This document shows positions 1-11,421 of a stretch of 64,000 bases of DNA, one piece after another. The notes beneath the pieces are model-generated. The model saw nothing but the letters and a program-made list of their open reading frames with translations, was not told the DNA's origin and did no database searches. Location of the stretch: contig NC_135048.1 of the NCBI RefSeq assembly GCF_051014685.1, positions 22,958,543-23,022,542 on the forward strand, given 5' to 3'. A program made the translations under genes and the position numbers. Each line of letters opens with the position of its first letter. The stretch's first letter is position 1. This DNA is from Ptiloglossa arizonensis. Taxonomy: Eukaryota > Arthropoda > Insecta > Hymenoptera > Colletidae.

Positions 1-1103
1 ACTGTAAACGATACAGTTTGAGTGACTTTCATTTAATATTTCATTGGTCTCCAGCGGCTGTCATGTTGTTAACGGTTAGTATCAAATACGTACAGTGTAA
101 TTGTTGCTTCAATGAGAGTAAATTGATTTGCACGCGAAGAAATCAAATTTGCGATCAAATTGACCGAATAAGGGTACAATACGGGCGATTATTAAAGCGT
201 AAAAATATGTGAAACTGAAAACAAAATTTTGATTTTAATTTCGATAATTGAAATTGCTAGATTTTAATTGTTAGTATATTCTATGGTTTCGAGGAACAGT
301 GAAGAACAGTAAGTTCAATATTATTGCTTCGAATAGAATTTAATAAAAATTATAGAAAATAAAATATTTCAGTAACGAAGTATTATAAATTGAATATATT
401 GTTTAAAATAAAGAATCGTATAATCGAACGAAGCAACCGATATTTCGAAAGTAAACGAAGTGAACAAATTTAAATTTATCAAATATATAGGTTCGTAAAA
501 AAAATTAATCGTTTATGTAACGTCACGACATAAAATCCAAAAATTTCTTAACATTTTTCGTTTGCGAAACGCATACTTCGGAAGGTTTAACAAACACTTC
601 ACACTTGTACACTTGTACACTTATGCAGCCTATTAAAAACTCTAACGAAAATTTAAGAAATTCGCAGATAAAAAATAGTAGCAAAAATTTGACGAACTTA
701 AAAATAATCTATCAAAACAATTCGGTAAAGAAAAATACGTCAGAGTTAGAACGAGCCAAAAATTGAGCAAAGAATTAAACATTTTGTTCGTATTTATTTA
801 TCAATTGTTACCACTGGATTTTTATTTTGATTGAAAACCTCAAGGTCGCTTTAAAATGGATTTTTTTTAAACCCGTTAAATCTATTTTATCGATTCGGTT
901 CATCGTTCGTTGCGAATTAAAATACGAAAATTTACAACCTTTCAATCGGACGATAAAAATTTCAATTTTCGAATCTCGAACAAAAAGAAATTCGTCTTGT
1001 TATCGATCGTACGTTCTACGCGTCATCGTCAAAATTATTTCAGCATTTTCTGAATAGCTCGTGCTAACATTCCCAGATTGTTTAAACATTGAGAAGAACT
1101 TAC
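1..1103. other. Left edge; no supported gene
   Basis: AT-rich DNA left of the second porin exon. The third porin exon would be expected here on the minus strand, but I find no acceptor followed by a porin-like frame. A block at about 538-582 is a diverged copy of 1385-1442 (shared core CATACTTCGGAAGGT). A short direct repeat of ACACTTGTAC lies at about 601-620. Open frames on either strand here carry no recognisable motif. Confidence 0.6.
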
Positions 1104-2933
1104 AGATGGAACAGAGAGCATTGAAGTTCTCTTTGTTGCAATTGGCGCCGATTCTGATAGCCTTGGCAGCAGTGCTCGGGTTGTATTTGAGTTCTGACAC
1201 CAGTCCAGTATCTGGTATCGAGGTTCGATCGAGCAAATAACCAACGAGTACTGTTCCGTCCGTCGACCATTTTTGCAAGAATCTTCCATAATCCGACGTT
1301 TTGTATTTTACGTCCACTATGCCGATTAACTGCAATTTTAAAATCACCGGTGACAAATCTTTTAACGTAACGTAGCAACTTTATTGAAATCCAAAAATAT
1401 CCTCAACATTTTCGGTTCGCGAAACCCATACTTCGGAAGGTCTAGAAAATATATGATTTTTTATTTCAAGAAAAAAACTTCTTTAAATTTTGAAAATTCG
1501 TATAAATTATACGAAAGCTCAAAATAGAACATGATACAACAAATCGGACACAGTTGAGCCATCAACATTAACAAACACGTTTAAAAGATATTCGGAAGGT
1601 ATATGTACTGCACGAAACTGTAAAGAATACTTCTGAGTAATATTATCTATAGTAAGTTACGTTTACTATATAAGTTACGTTTCCACGATAGTAATGTTAT
1701 TGATCATTGATTTACGCGATACAAAATCTCAATAGTGGAATGACCTTATTCGAAAAATAAAAATTGAAGAATCGTTTATCGTTGTAATAAATCGAGATAC
1801 GACACAATCTAGATTCTGACGAGTTATTTATTCAAGAAATAGTAAATAAGAAATAAATAAACTTTTCGTTCACTTATTTTCCTACTTATTATTTTCGTGT
1901 TTAAATTGAAGATGACTCGAGAACGTGTTACACAAGTAACTCGTCCACGACCCAGTACGTGCCGTTTCTCTGCGTATTGAAAAATTCTGATCGCTACATC
2001 TGAATTCCATTCAGAAGCATTCTCTCCAGCTCTCCAGTATAGAGTGTATGCTATACCGTGCCGCTTGAGAGCCATACGACTGAGTTCGTGCAACCCCTTC
2101 TCCTTCACGCTTTTAGTTATCGCCAGACTGAAACGCTAGATAGCGTTGCTACAATGGCGTGTCGTAAATGCACAGAATGTATTTAATGCACCAGAGTATG
2201 CAGAATTTTTGCATACACTGAATACCCTCCACGTTTCGCCGTATTGCGCAGACTTTGTTCCGGGTGTTTTAATATATTCCGCGTTAAATACGCGCGATAC
2301 GTTTATCTACAAATCGTTTAATTGAAACGCGCAAACCGAATCGGTCGCACGAGTTCGTTCTTCCTCGAATCGTAATAATACGTGTTTCATAAATAATTCA
2401 ATTCGTTTCTTGCGTCGTTGATCCATTGTAAAAGTTACATATCGAGGCACTGATTCGTTTCGCAACAATTTATGCGATTACCGCGTGTGGTTAATCGCGT
2501 TGAGGTTAAACGTTCCGAGAAGTTTTAGGACCTGCGCCATTGTACTTTTGCAGTAACGCCATCTAGCGTTTCAATCGCGCAATTGAACCCATAGCTCTCT
2601 CACGGGACACCAATCGTTGTCGTCGAGTGTACAAAATATTAACAGTTTAACAGTTGACGAACACCAACGTCAATTTTGAGAAAAATCCTGTTTCCACGAA
2701 AACGTGTTTATTCGATCGTTTATTCGATATTCTCGGTTAACACTTTTTGCCTACCTATAAACAGGCGCCCTTACTTTCATTGCATCACGGTCCAAAGATA
2801 AGTCGGTGTTCATTTCGATAGTCTCATCGATCTTTTTGCTGGTCAATTTGATGAGACTTTTGCCATAATGGTAGCCCGTCTTGAATATGTCCCTCGCGCT
2901 TTTCCCGAGGTCCGAAAAACTCGGCACACTCAT
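1104..2933 (-). CDS. porin: Voltage-dependent anion channel (mitochondrial porin) paralogue, first two coding exons
   Basis: Minus-strand exons 2933-2775 and 1329-1104 join in phase 0 (donor GTAAGG after codon 53, acceptor TTGCAG). Exon 1 encodes the VDAC N-terminal helix: MSVPSFSDLGKSARDIF followed by a Gly-Tyr-His-Tyr-Gly stretch. Exon 2 has VDVKYKTSDYGRFLQKWSTD, matching the family's LETKYK..YG...TEKWNTD strands, and ends in split phase 1 before GTAAGT. VDAC is the beta-barrel pore of the mitochondrial outer membrane for ATP, ADP and other metabolites. Only about 128 of the usual 280 or so residues are present; the remaining strands lie left of the window or are lost. The sequence is clearly diverged from housekeeping porin, and the glutamate equivalent to human E73 (in FTEKW) is Gln here. 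The start is the family-typical Met. This is more likely a Porin2-like paralogue than the main porin. Confidence 0.87.
2132..2147 (+). promoter_or_regulatory. CTCF-like core, variant copy
   Basis: AACGCTAGATAGCGTT is an imperfect palindrome differing by one base from the copy at 2555-2570. Its left flank TTATCGCCAGACTG resembles the left flank of the copy at 32767. The similarity to the CTCF core (CCASYAGRKGGC) is partial, so a binding role is inferred only. Confidence 0.3.
2400..2600 (-). repeat. Dispersed repeat copy with CTCF-like core
   Basis: This stretch resembles the reverse complement of about 32745-32915. Shared blocks are GCGTTGAGGTTA (2498 onward) and AACGCCATCTAGCGTT (2555-2570), in the same order and at similar spacing. 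On the minus strand the core reads AACGCTAGATGGCGTT. The two copies probably derive from one small transposable element; the exact ends were not resolved. Confidence 0.45.
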
Positions 2934-5519
2934 GATGTGTTATTTCGAGAAAGGTCGACGATGAATCACACACCACTGGGCAATCGAATTAACTGCAATG
3001 GATAACCATTCTTATTCCCCTAGCGAAGAAACAATTGGGGGGGATCGCTTTTATTAAATTAATCAGCTACCGAGCACGAAGCGAGTGGCGCAAAAAAAAT
3101 TGTTAAATAATTGATAAAGATCGAATGAGAAAGAAACGCTTCACTTCGTGGATAAATCTTCGTTCAAGTTTTCTGAGTTGTAAAAATTTCGATTCATAAA
3201 TATGTTTTATTACATAAAGCGAGTGTTCGTATTTAAATGTATTATTAGTGACTTTAAACGTTATTTTCTATGTCATCGATACTGTCTCTCGAATTGTCAC
3301 ACTGGTTCAAAGACGAAAACGCAAACGAGTTAGAAACAACGAAAGCTTGTGAAATGCAGTTAACGGTTATGTGGATAATTGCGTAATAACCCGAGGGATA
3401 AACATTGCAACAACTTGAGAGACAATATTGTAACGTCTAACGTTTAGAGAGTAACCCAAGAAACTTCTCCGAGCTTAGAGATCACTGTAGTTATCATAAA
3501 TGCTGTGTTGAAAGCCTTATTGTATAAAGGCGATATTGTAACATGAACCAGACAGTAAACAAGGCATTATCTCGGAACTTTAAGCTTGATCAAAACATCA
3601 AGGCTTTGAAAGCCGCCTTTGCGAAAGGGGAGCGTTCGTTACAATCTTATTAAGTTGCTACAACGTAACATACTTCGTCTAATAAACTATGTACATGTTA
3701 AGGCTTTATTTTCACAAAGTACTTACCGTCGAGTTTAGTGCGTACAGCTAGATACAATAAATAAAACTAAACTACTAAAAGAAACTAAGATACTAAAAAG
3801 AAAAACTTTGAAATAATGCACGCCATTCTTTTTTTCCAAAATTGTGGACCATTATTACCATTGTACCTGAATGGAGGTTTGGATTGGGAAAATTCAATTC
3901 GAGGAAAGAAGAAAAAGTGGTCTTCGGGGCAATAAACAGATATTAATTTATTAGAATCGAAACGTCAATGCTTCGATCGAGAATTCAATTTTATAAAATG
4001 GCGGAAGAAGGACGCGATTAATAGAGCTCCGACAAGAAGCATTTCCTGTGTCCGTGAGTCTCGGTTTTATTTTCAAACCAACAGAGAACTGTCGATAGAG
4101 CACTCCTCGATAGTTTGACCAGTTATTTCAGAAACATCTATACTCTTCCCGACGTCAATACGTAAAGAGAACTTTAAGTTAAACACAATTGAAATAAATT
4201 ATTTAAATGGCGCTCGAGCTACTTCGAGAGACAATTAAGAGCGATTTAATCTTTCCCTTTGGAGGAGTACTCCGTAAGAAATTTTATTAACTCGCTAACG
4301 ACTGTAAATGTAGATGCTTAAAAAGTCTCGGACAGGAGACAGAGATGTAAACTCGAGATACCAGCACGTGCCGTTTTAGCACCCTAAAGAGCGATGGTCG
4401 AAGGTGGCCATTTTTGGTATTCGTTGAGGAAGAACAATTTTCACGTAACATGCATCTCTATACATCCTAAATACACTATAGCGAATACAATTCACCTAAA
4501 TAATACGATTCTTCCTATCCTTTGCGCGATGATTTACTTACGAAATAATCATTTGAAATATTATAGAAAAATTGTATCTAAAAATAAACTGATCTTGCTT
4601 ACCCAGTATAATTAAATAAATATCAATCTATATCGTAAAAGTAACTCGTCGATACTATTCGAGCAATCTTGGCCCTGAAACAATTATTTTCAACCAGTGT
4701 ACGCACAGGTACATTCTTGGAAAGAAATTATTGGAAAAATAACAATTTCACAATTTCTTCGTATTTTCAGACTCTCCGTAGACCCTTCGACCAATTTTCC
4801 GAATACTCGTCTCGCAAACAATCGCACGAAGAAAATAAGAATAAAATACATTCGTTAGTTACGTCATACTCGACACGGTTGAACCTCGATCGCGTTTGTC
4901 GTAACTTTTTCCGTCACGTGTCGATTAAATAACGATTTCCCGATTCCATGAAAAGCACAGATGCGCGTTATTTAAAAGTTTTTCTTCTCCGACGAGTACC
5001 GAGAACGGCCAATAACGAATATTGTCCTTGACAACCTATCCTCTAACCTTTCTAAATTACATCCACCCTTCCAACGTTATCCATAGTATCATTTCGACAG
5101 GAAACGCCCTACTCTTCTGTACCTTCTTCCCCTTTCTCTGTACATAATTTGAAACCGCCCCCACAACCGACAGTTCGCTAAAATATCTCCTCCCTGTAAT
5201 TCCCTCCGACCTAAGCAACACTACGCTTTTTCCACATTTAAAAATCAAATGGCCTTGTCACGTGGCAAATACGAAACCATCTTCTATCACGAATGAGAAT
5301 TACGATGCTTTGTAAATCAACGGTTAAAGGGGCAGGACAGAATTGGGTAGAAATTTTTTTCAAATTTTAATTATTCTGGGAAATATAAACAAAAAACTTT
5401 AAGATATTTCGTCCAAATTAGACTTCTCAAATATAAATAACTGCCACTTTGACAATGTTCGTCAAATCAAATTATTCGAATGTCAATCCCTAGAGAATAG
5501 TTACCGTGTCGAAAAATGA
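2934..5519. other. Gene-free stretch upstream of porin
   Basis: No coding region could be supported. The minus-strand sequence immediately upstream of the porin ATG carries an acceptor-like CCATTGCAG at about 2994-3002, so a 5' UTR intron is possible. TTAA at 5324-5327 followed by GGGGCAGGAC mirrors a similar sequence at 9283-9296, outside the large inverted repeat. The rest is AT-rich DNA without visible structure. Confidence 0.55.
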
Positions 5520-6950
5520 CACTGTTCAACAAGATTTTTACCTTCCAATAACCAGTGGGTGGTCCTTGTAGAGACACACTTTCGAAATAAGAATCCGGAA
5601 GCCGAATTCTTGTATGACTCCCAGTTTTCGAAAAACATGAACTTTTGTAAAAATTCTAGAATTTTCGACAATAATGACGTATCGAATGAAAAGTGACAAC
5701 GTTAGAAAGTTCTAATTAATCTCCAAAGACACAGGAGAGTTTCTCGAATATAGTGGCAAAGGGGATAGAAGCAAAGCAGGTAAAGAAAGAAAGATACTCG
5801 AATTACTCGCAGCGAATTTATTTCATGTAAGTTTCATACATTCTTACACGTTGCAAAACTTTTCAACATCGAAACATAATATTCTAAATTCACAGCCATT
5901 AGCTCGGTACTACCCACGACGAAGAATTATCGTTCGTCGCGAGTAACACCGATTACCAGGTCTCACCACGTGGAGGTTGCTGCGAGCGAAGACCCGGAGG
6001 GAGATAGACGGAATCAAAGTTCCATCGATCTCTCTCGGTGTGCGATAGAAAGAAAGTTACCAAACGGAAGAGACGGAAGGAATCAGTGTCCCTTCGATCT
6101 CCTCGTTTAGTTTTGCCGAGCAATTACATTCGTGGAAAAAACGAAGCAAAATTGGGAAAGACGCGACGCGTACCGTGTAGTTGGTCCTACTAGGTCGATC
6201 CCGTTTCCCCTTGTTGGGCCCGATTGTCGAGGGAAATGCGAGACGCCTCCACTCCTCCTCAGAGGAAGAGTGCCCCGTTTCTCTCAACTCCGTGTCAGTA
6301 CACGCAGACCGTGGACCCGACGGTTGAAGATTTACGAAGAGAGGGTCTTATTCTGGAGGCTTCCACAGGGACCGGCATGGATACCTGCCCCTGTGTTCAC
6401 TTCATGTTCACCCGAGAAGTGGACGCACCAGAAGAGACGACGATCGACCGTTCGGACCAACCACACGGTCGGTCACTTGCTTATGCAACGAGCAGAGGTG
6501 GCCGGATTGTGAAACGAGGAAGCGAGAAAAAATAAGCTAAAGATTGGATAATTGCTTGGCAGCTGACAGATATTTGTACACGGGGCCTTAAAGCTAACTT
6601 AGTCCGACCTTAAAATTAACGATCCTGCGAAGGATGCGACGAAGTAGTCCTCTTCGTTCTTCGTTTTCGATATTCTTAGCTAAGGTAGCTAAATTAAATT
6701 TATAAAGTATATTAAACAAGTCAAGACACGGTCAAAGATTAATACCGAATATGTGGGTTAATGGTTAAATACATTTATGCAGTAACAGAGAAAATAACGA
6801 AGTAATGACAAACAATAAACATGGAAAAACAAGTATAAATTAATTCTAATTAAATCTAATAGTAAGTACAGACATGTTGGAACAAATAAAATAAATGTCG
6901 CAAACAAAAAATAATTAAAATAAAAAAAAAAACAAAAATTAGAGACTGGG

Positions 6951-7040
6951 CAACAGTGTTCAGAAGTGGTCAGCAGTGGTTAGCAGTGGTTAGCAGTGGT
7001 TAGCAGTGATCAGTAGTGGTCAGCAGTGGTCAGCACAGGG
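6951..7040 (+). repeat. 10-bp tandem array in left hairpin arm
   Basis: About nine copies of a 10-mer close to CAGCAGTGGT, with unit variants such as TAGCAGTGGT and CAGTAGTGGT. It matches the shorter array in the opposite arm. Confidence 0.85.
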
Positions 7041-7625
7041 TCATCTGGCCTCCATGATAGTTCGCGAAGGGTCCATGTGCACTAGAGAGAAAGTTCCGTC
7101 CACCTCGGAGACTCCCGCTGGAATGAAATTATCGGCGGGACTATATACACCGCCAGGAAGGTGACTTAGCGTTACTTCGACTGTCTTTGTTCGATCTAAC
7201 TGAATATTTCGAACAAATTGATGTTTTAACATATTATCGATGCTAAGACATTGTCAATAATTGTTTAAAGTATGGTCCTATGAAAGTTGTTAATAATTAT
7301 GATAAACACGCTTCAAGATATTGTTTCAGTGAATGTTTGTTCATCTGCACAATTGTTGTTAACATTTACGCATGTCCCGAGTATTAATCTTACAATACGC
7401 ATCTTATTTAAACGTTATTAATAATTAATTTGCCAATAGAAATTAATTCCGATATTCGGTTATCGAACAAAGACAGTCGAAGTAACGCTAAGTCACCTTC
7501 CTGGCGGTGTATACAGTCCCGTCGGTTGGCAATAATTTCATTTCAGCGGAAGCCTCGGAGATGGACGGAGCTTTCTCTCTGAGACACCTCCACCCTTCGC
7601 GGACTACCATAGAGGCCAGATGACC

Positions 7626-7672
7626 CTGTGCTGACCACTACTGACCACTGCTGACCACTGCTGACCAGTCTC
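7626..7672 (-). repeat. 10-bp tandem array in right hairpin arm
   Basis: About four copies of CACTGCTGAC, the complement of the left-arm unit. The lower copy number shows that the arms have changed length independently here. Confidence 0.8.
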
Positions 7673-9096
7673 TAATATTTTTCTTTTCTTGTATTTAAAT
7701 ATTTTTTGGTTGCTCCATTTATTTTATTTGTTCCAACATGTCTGTATTTACTATTCGATGTTAATTTATACTTGTTTTTCCATGTTTATTTTTCGTCACT
7801 GCTTCGTTATTTTCTCTGTTACTGCATGAATGTATTTTACCATTAACCTACATATCCTGGTGTTAATCTTAGACCGTGTCTTGACTTGTTTAATATACTT
7901 TATAAATTTAATTTGGCTACCTTAGCTAGGAATATCGAAAACGAAGAACGAAGAGGACTGCTTCGTCGCATCCTTCGCAGGATCGTTAATTTTAAGATCG
8001 GACTAAGTTAGTTTTAAGGCCCCGTGTACAAATATCTGTCAGCTGCCGAGCAATTATCCAATCTTTAGTTTATTTTTGCTCGCTTCCTCGTTCCACAATC
8101 CGGCCACATCTTCTCGTTGCATAAGCAAGTGACCGGCCGTGTAGTTGGTCCGAACGGTCGATCGCTGTCTCTCCCGGTGCGTCCGCTTCTCGGGTGAACA
8201 TGAAGTGAACACAGGGGCAGGTATCCATGCCGGTCCCTGCGGAAGCCTTCAGAATAAGACCCTCTCTTCGTAAAGCTTCAACAGTCGGGTCCACGGTCTG
8301 CGTGCGCTGACACGGAGTTGAGAGAAATGGGGCACTCCTCCTCTGAGGAGGAGTGGAGGCGTCTCGCATTTCCCTCGACAATCGGGCCCAACGAGGGAAC
8401 ACGGGATCGACCTAGTAGGACCAACTACACGGTTCGCGTTGCGTCTTTCCCAATTTTGCCCCATTTTTCCACGAATGTAATTGCTCGGCAAAACTAAACG
8501 AGGAGATCGAAGGGACACTGATTCCTTCCGTCTCTTCCGTTTGGTAACTTTCTTTCTATCGCACACCGAGAGAGATCGATGGAACTTTGATTCCGTCTAT
8601 CTCCCTCCGGGTCTTCGCTCGCAGCAACCTCCACGTGGTGAGACCTGGTAATCGGTGTTACTCGCGACGAACGATAATTCTTCGTCGTGGGTAGTACCGA
8701 GCTAATGGCTGTGAATTTAGAATATTATGTTTCGATGTTGAAAAGTTTTGCAACGTGTAAGAATGTATGAAACTTACATGAAATAAATTCGCTGCGAGTA
8801 ATTCGAGTATCTTTCTTTCTTTACCTGCTTTGCTTCTATCCCCTTTGCCACTATATTCGAGAAACTCTCCTGTGTCTTTGGAGACCAATTAGAACTTTCT
8901 AACGTTTTCACTTTTCATTCGATACGTCATTATTGTTGAAAATTCTACATATTTTACAAAATCTCATGTTTTTCGAAAACTGGGAGTCATACAAGAATTC
9001 AACTTCCGGATATTTGTTTCGAAAGTGTGTCTCTACAAGGACCACCCACTGGTTATTGGAAAGCAGAAAAAAAGTTTCAATTTGTTGAACAATGTA

Positions 9097-10808
9097 ATCA
9101 TGAAAACGATGATATCACAAACGCAAACAAGAAACATTTTGTAAGAAATTACCGCTACTTTTTACAGTTCATTCTGTTTTAAATTAAATGGAAAGAACTC
9201 ATACCAACCGAATATTTACTTTCGCTTTAGTATTGAATAAATCATACTATAAGTACGTATTACTTTTTAACTCGTCGCACCGTCCTGTCCCCTTAAATCA
9301 CCGATGCATAATTAATTCAAAAGCACGAGGCGTGGAACAACACGTTGCACGAGCGAAACAATAGGGATGGTTGTGAGCATTTATCGACGATAGCGCGACG
9401 GTACATGGTTAACTCCTTGTCTACGATCGGCATCTATAGTCGACTGGTCGTTAAACGCCTATGGGCGTTCAAAACATACGTATACTCGATACACGAGAAG
9501 ATTTTCCGCACACAGCGTACGTTTTGCGTCAAAATCGTCCATGGTCAAAGGGTTAAGGGACAATCACCAGATGGAAACGTCTATGTAATTGGACTCGCCG
9601 ATGATTAACGGGACAATCCTCCCAATGGTGTGCAACATCGCCGTCCCTAATCCTCGTTGATGCGAAGGATCGCTTGTCGAGATCTCGGGAAGCACCCTAG
9701 CTACTGGGACTCGGTTTTATCAGTTTTGACAGGAATCAGCCGATAACACCATCACTGACGTTTCTCGTAGTAAATAGGCCGCGAGCAATATCACGAGCCT
9801 CATCGTGGAAGGCGACGGTTGTTCGCTACGGTGGTCTTTAAGTTTGTTTTATCCATAGTGAACCTCGAGAAACGATTTTGTTCGTGGTAGTGAATATTCG
9901 AGTGAATACAAATATCGGATAATTAACGAACGATCGTACGTGGTCTATTTATTAACAGGATTACAAATGATATTTTCTAGGTTGTGTTTAAATATAATGG
10001 TTGATATATCGGTAAAACTGTAACAAATGACACGAAGAGTGTAAAAATATTTTATATATTTTATAATTAATTTATTAATTGAGAACGCAGCTCGTTGGTA
10101 AAACGTGTCCAATGAATTTACTTACGAGTAATTTGAACAGAGATTAGGAATAAATATAGTATGTACTAATTTTGGAACTATTCTAGTAACTTATTGTTAC
10201 ATTAATGAATTTTGATAATTGTGCATAAATAATACTTATCGTTATGAAATATCTTTTTATTTAAAATATGTATACTTATAATTGGGGATTAGATATTTAC
10301 AAATGATGTAATGATAAATGATATTTACAACGCTAATAACAACCATTGTATATCATTAAAACGAACTAATATTTAAAAATATTGATAATAATAATAATAT
10401 ATATTATCTTCCCAAATTTAATGAACCTTTACAATGTCAATTAAATTAAATACACAGTCACTCAACATTTTTACCAAGAGAGAATAACTACTTACTGTGT
10501 CTAATTAAACAATCTAATAATTGCAGTACCGAAATCGATTATCCAATTGTCTATTAATAGCACCCCGAATACCCATTATCTACGCTCTGGACTACCTGCG
10601 CAATATATTTCCCAACTGATAAATTGCTTCGCAGATTGCAGATAGTAAATTTAAATCGTAACCGAAAAAGTACTGCAATGCTTTGAACAATCGATAAATA
10701 ACGGTAAACTGCCTGAAAAAAAATCTCCTACCTCTGAAATGGAGAATATTTCTCAAATCTGAAAGCAATATTTCCTGAAACGTACTTCAATTATTAATAA
10801 ATTCTACC
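9097..10808. other. Gene-free stretch right of the hairpin
   Basis: CCGTCCTGTCCCCTTAA at 9280-9296 mirrors the sequence at 5324-5340. About 9600-9900 is less AT-rich and contains a TATCAGTTTTG initiator-like sequence, so it could hold an untranslated first exon of the downstream GTPase gene, but no splice partner was identified. From about 10000 the DNA is very AT-rich and featureless. Confidence 0.45.
9409..9556. mobile_element. Candidate TTAA-flanked short element (piggyBac-type MITE)
   Basis: TTAA at 9409-9412 is followed by CTCCTTGTCTACGA, and GACCATGGACGA (read on the minus strand) follows CCCTTT inside TTAA at 9553-9556. The ends are imperfect inverted repeats starting C(T/C)CCTT, and TTAA is the target site of piggyBac elements. 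It is about 148 bp with no coding capacity. The inverted repeats are weak, so this is tentative. Confidence 0.35.
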
Positions 10809-11421
10809 AAAACTCGTGTTTCCTAGAGAGACAAAAATTTATCGAAACGATGAATAATTATATCTCTCAGACTAGACGTTCAAACAAAACATTTTCTTCG
10901 TCTGTATATTTTTTTAAATTCCAAGTGTTAAAAATACGTTTTCAAATGATTGGCTGGAAATTCGAAAAATTTACAAGGTTCAGGTATATCGAGGGGTAAA
11001 CGCGTACAAGTAAAAACTCGTGTTTCCTAAAGAGACAAAAATTTATCAAAACAATGAATGATTATGTCTTCCAGACTGAACGTTCAAAGAAATCATTTTC
11101 TTCGTCTCTATATTCTTTTCAAATTCCAAGTGTTAAAAATACGTTTTCAAATGATTGGCTGGAAATTCGAAAAATTTACGAGGTTCAGGTATATCGAGGG
11201 GTTAACATGTACAAGTAAAAACTCGTGTTTCCTAAAGAGACAAAAATTTATCGAAACGATAAATAATTATGTCCTCCAGATTGAACGTTCAAAGAAATCA
11301 TTTTCTTCGTTCGTATATTCTTTTCAAATACCAAGTGTTAAAAATACGTTTTCAAATGATTGGCTGGAAATTCGACAAATTTACGAGGTTCAGGTATATC
11401 GAGGGGTTAACATGTACAAGT
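10809..11421. repeat. 204-bp tandem repeat, three copies
   Basis: Units begin with AAAACTCGTGTTTCCT at 10809, 11013 and 11217, a period of exactly 204 bp, and the array ends near 11421. Copies differ by scattered substitutions. Each contains GATTGGCTGGAAATTCGA and GGTTCAGGTATATCGAGGGG. Open frames through it follow the repeat period and have no protein motif, so it is probably a non-coding local satellite. Confidence 0.93.

Larger units (their letters stand above)
1330..2774 (-). other. Porin intron 1
   Basis: A 1.44-kb intron between the two porin exons. It holds two copies of a core related to AACGCTAGATGGCGTT (2132-2147 and, inverted, 2555-2570), described separately. No other gene was recognised; an open minus-strand frame at 1824-2108 has no family motif. 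Confidence 0.7.
5520..9095. repeat. Giant inverted repeat (about 1.65-kb arms, about 245-bp loop)
   Basis: The left arm, about 5520-7212, is the reverse complement of the right arm, about 7456-9095. Anchors: CCAGTGGGTGGTCCTTGTAG at 5553 pairs with the complement ending near 9052, and CTGTCTTTGTTCGAT at 7181 pairs with 7457-7471. By eye there is no difference between 5721-6138 and its partner at about 8469-8884, while other parts show scattered substitutions and small indels. The unpaired centre is about 7213-7455. Both arms contain a 10-bp array (nine units on the left, about four on the right). No transposase, reverse transcriptase or other known domain was seen. It could be a foldback transposon, two copies of one element inserted in opposite orientation, or a hairpin-RNA source. 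Confidence 0.92.

Noticed and set aside
1824..2108. 94-codon minus-strand open frame
   Set aside because: Lies wholly inside the porin intron, has no family motif, and overlaps the CTCF-like repeat region only by chance.
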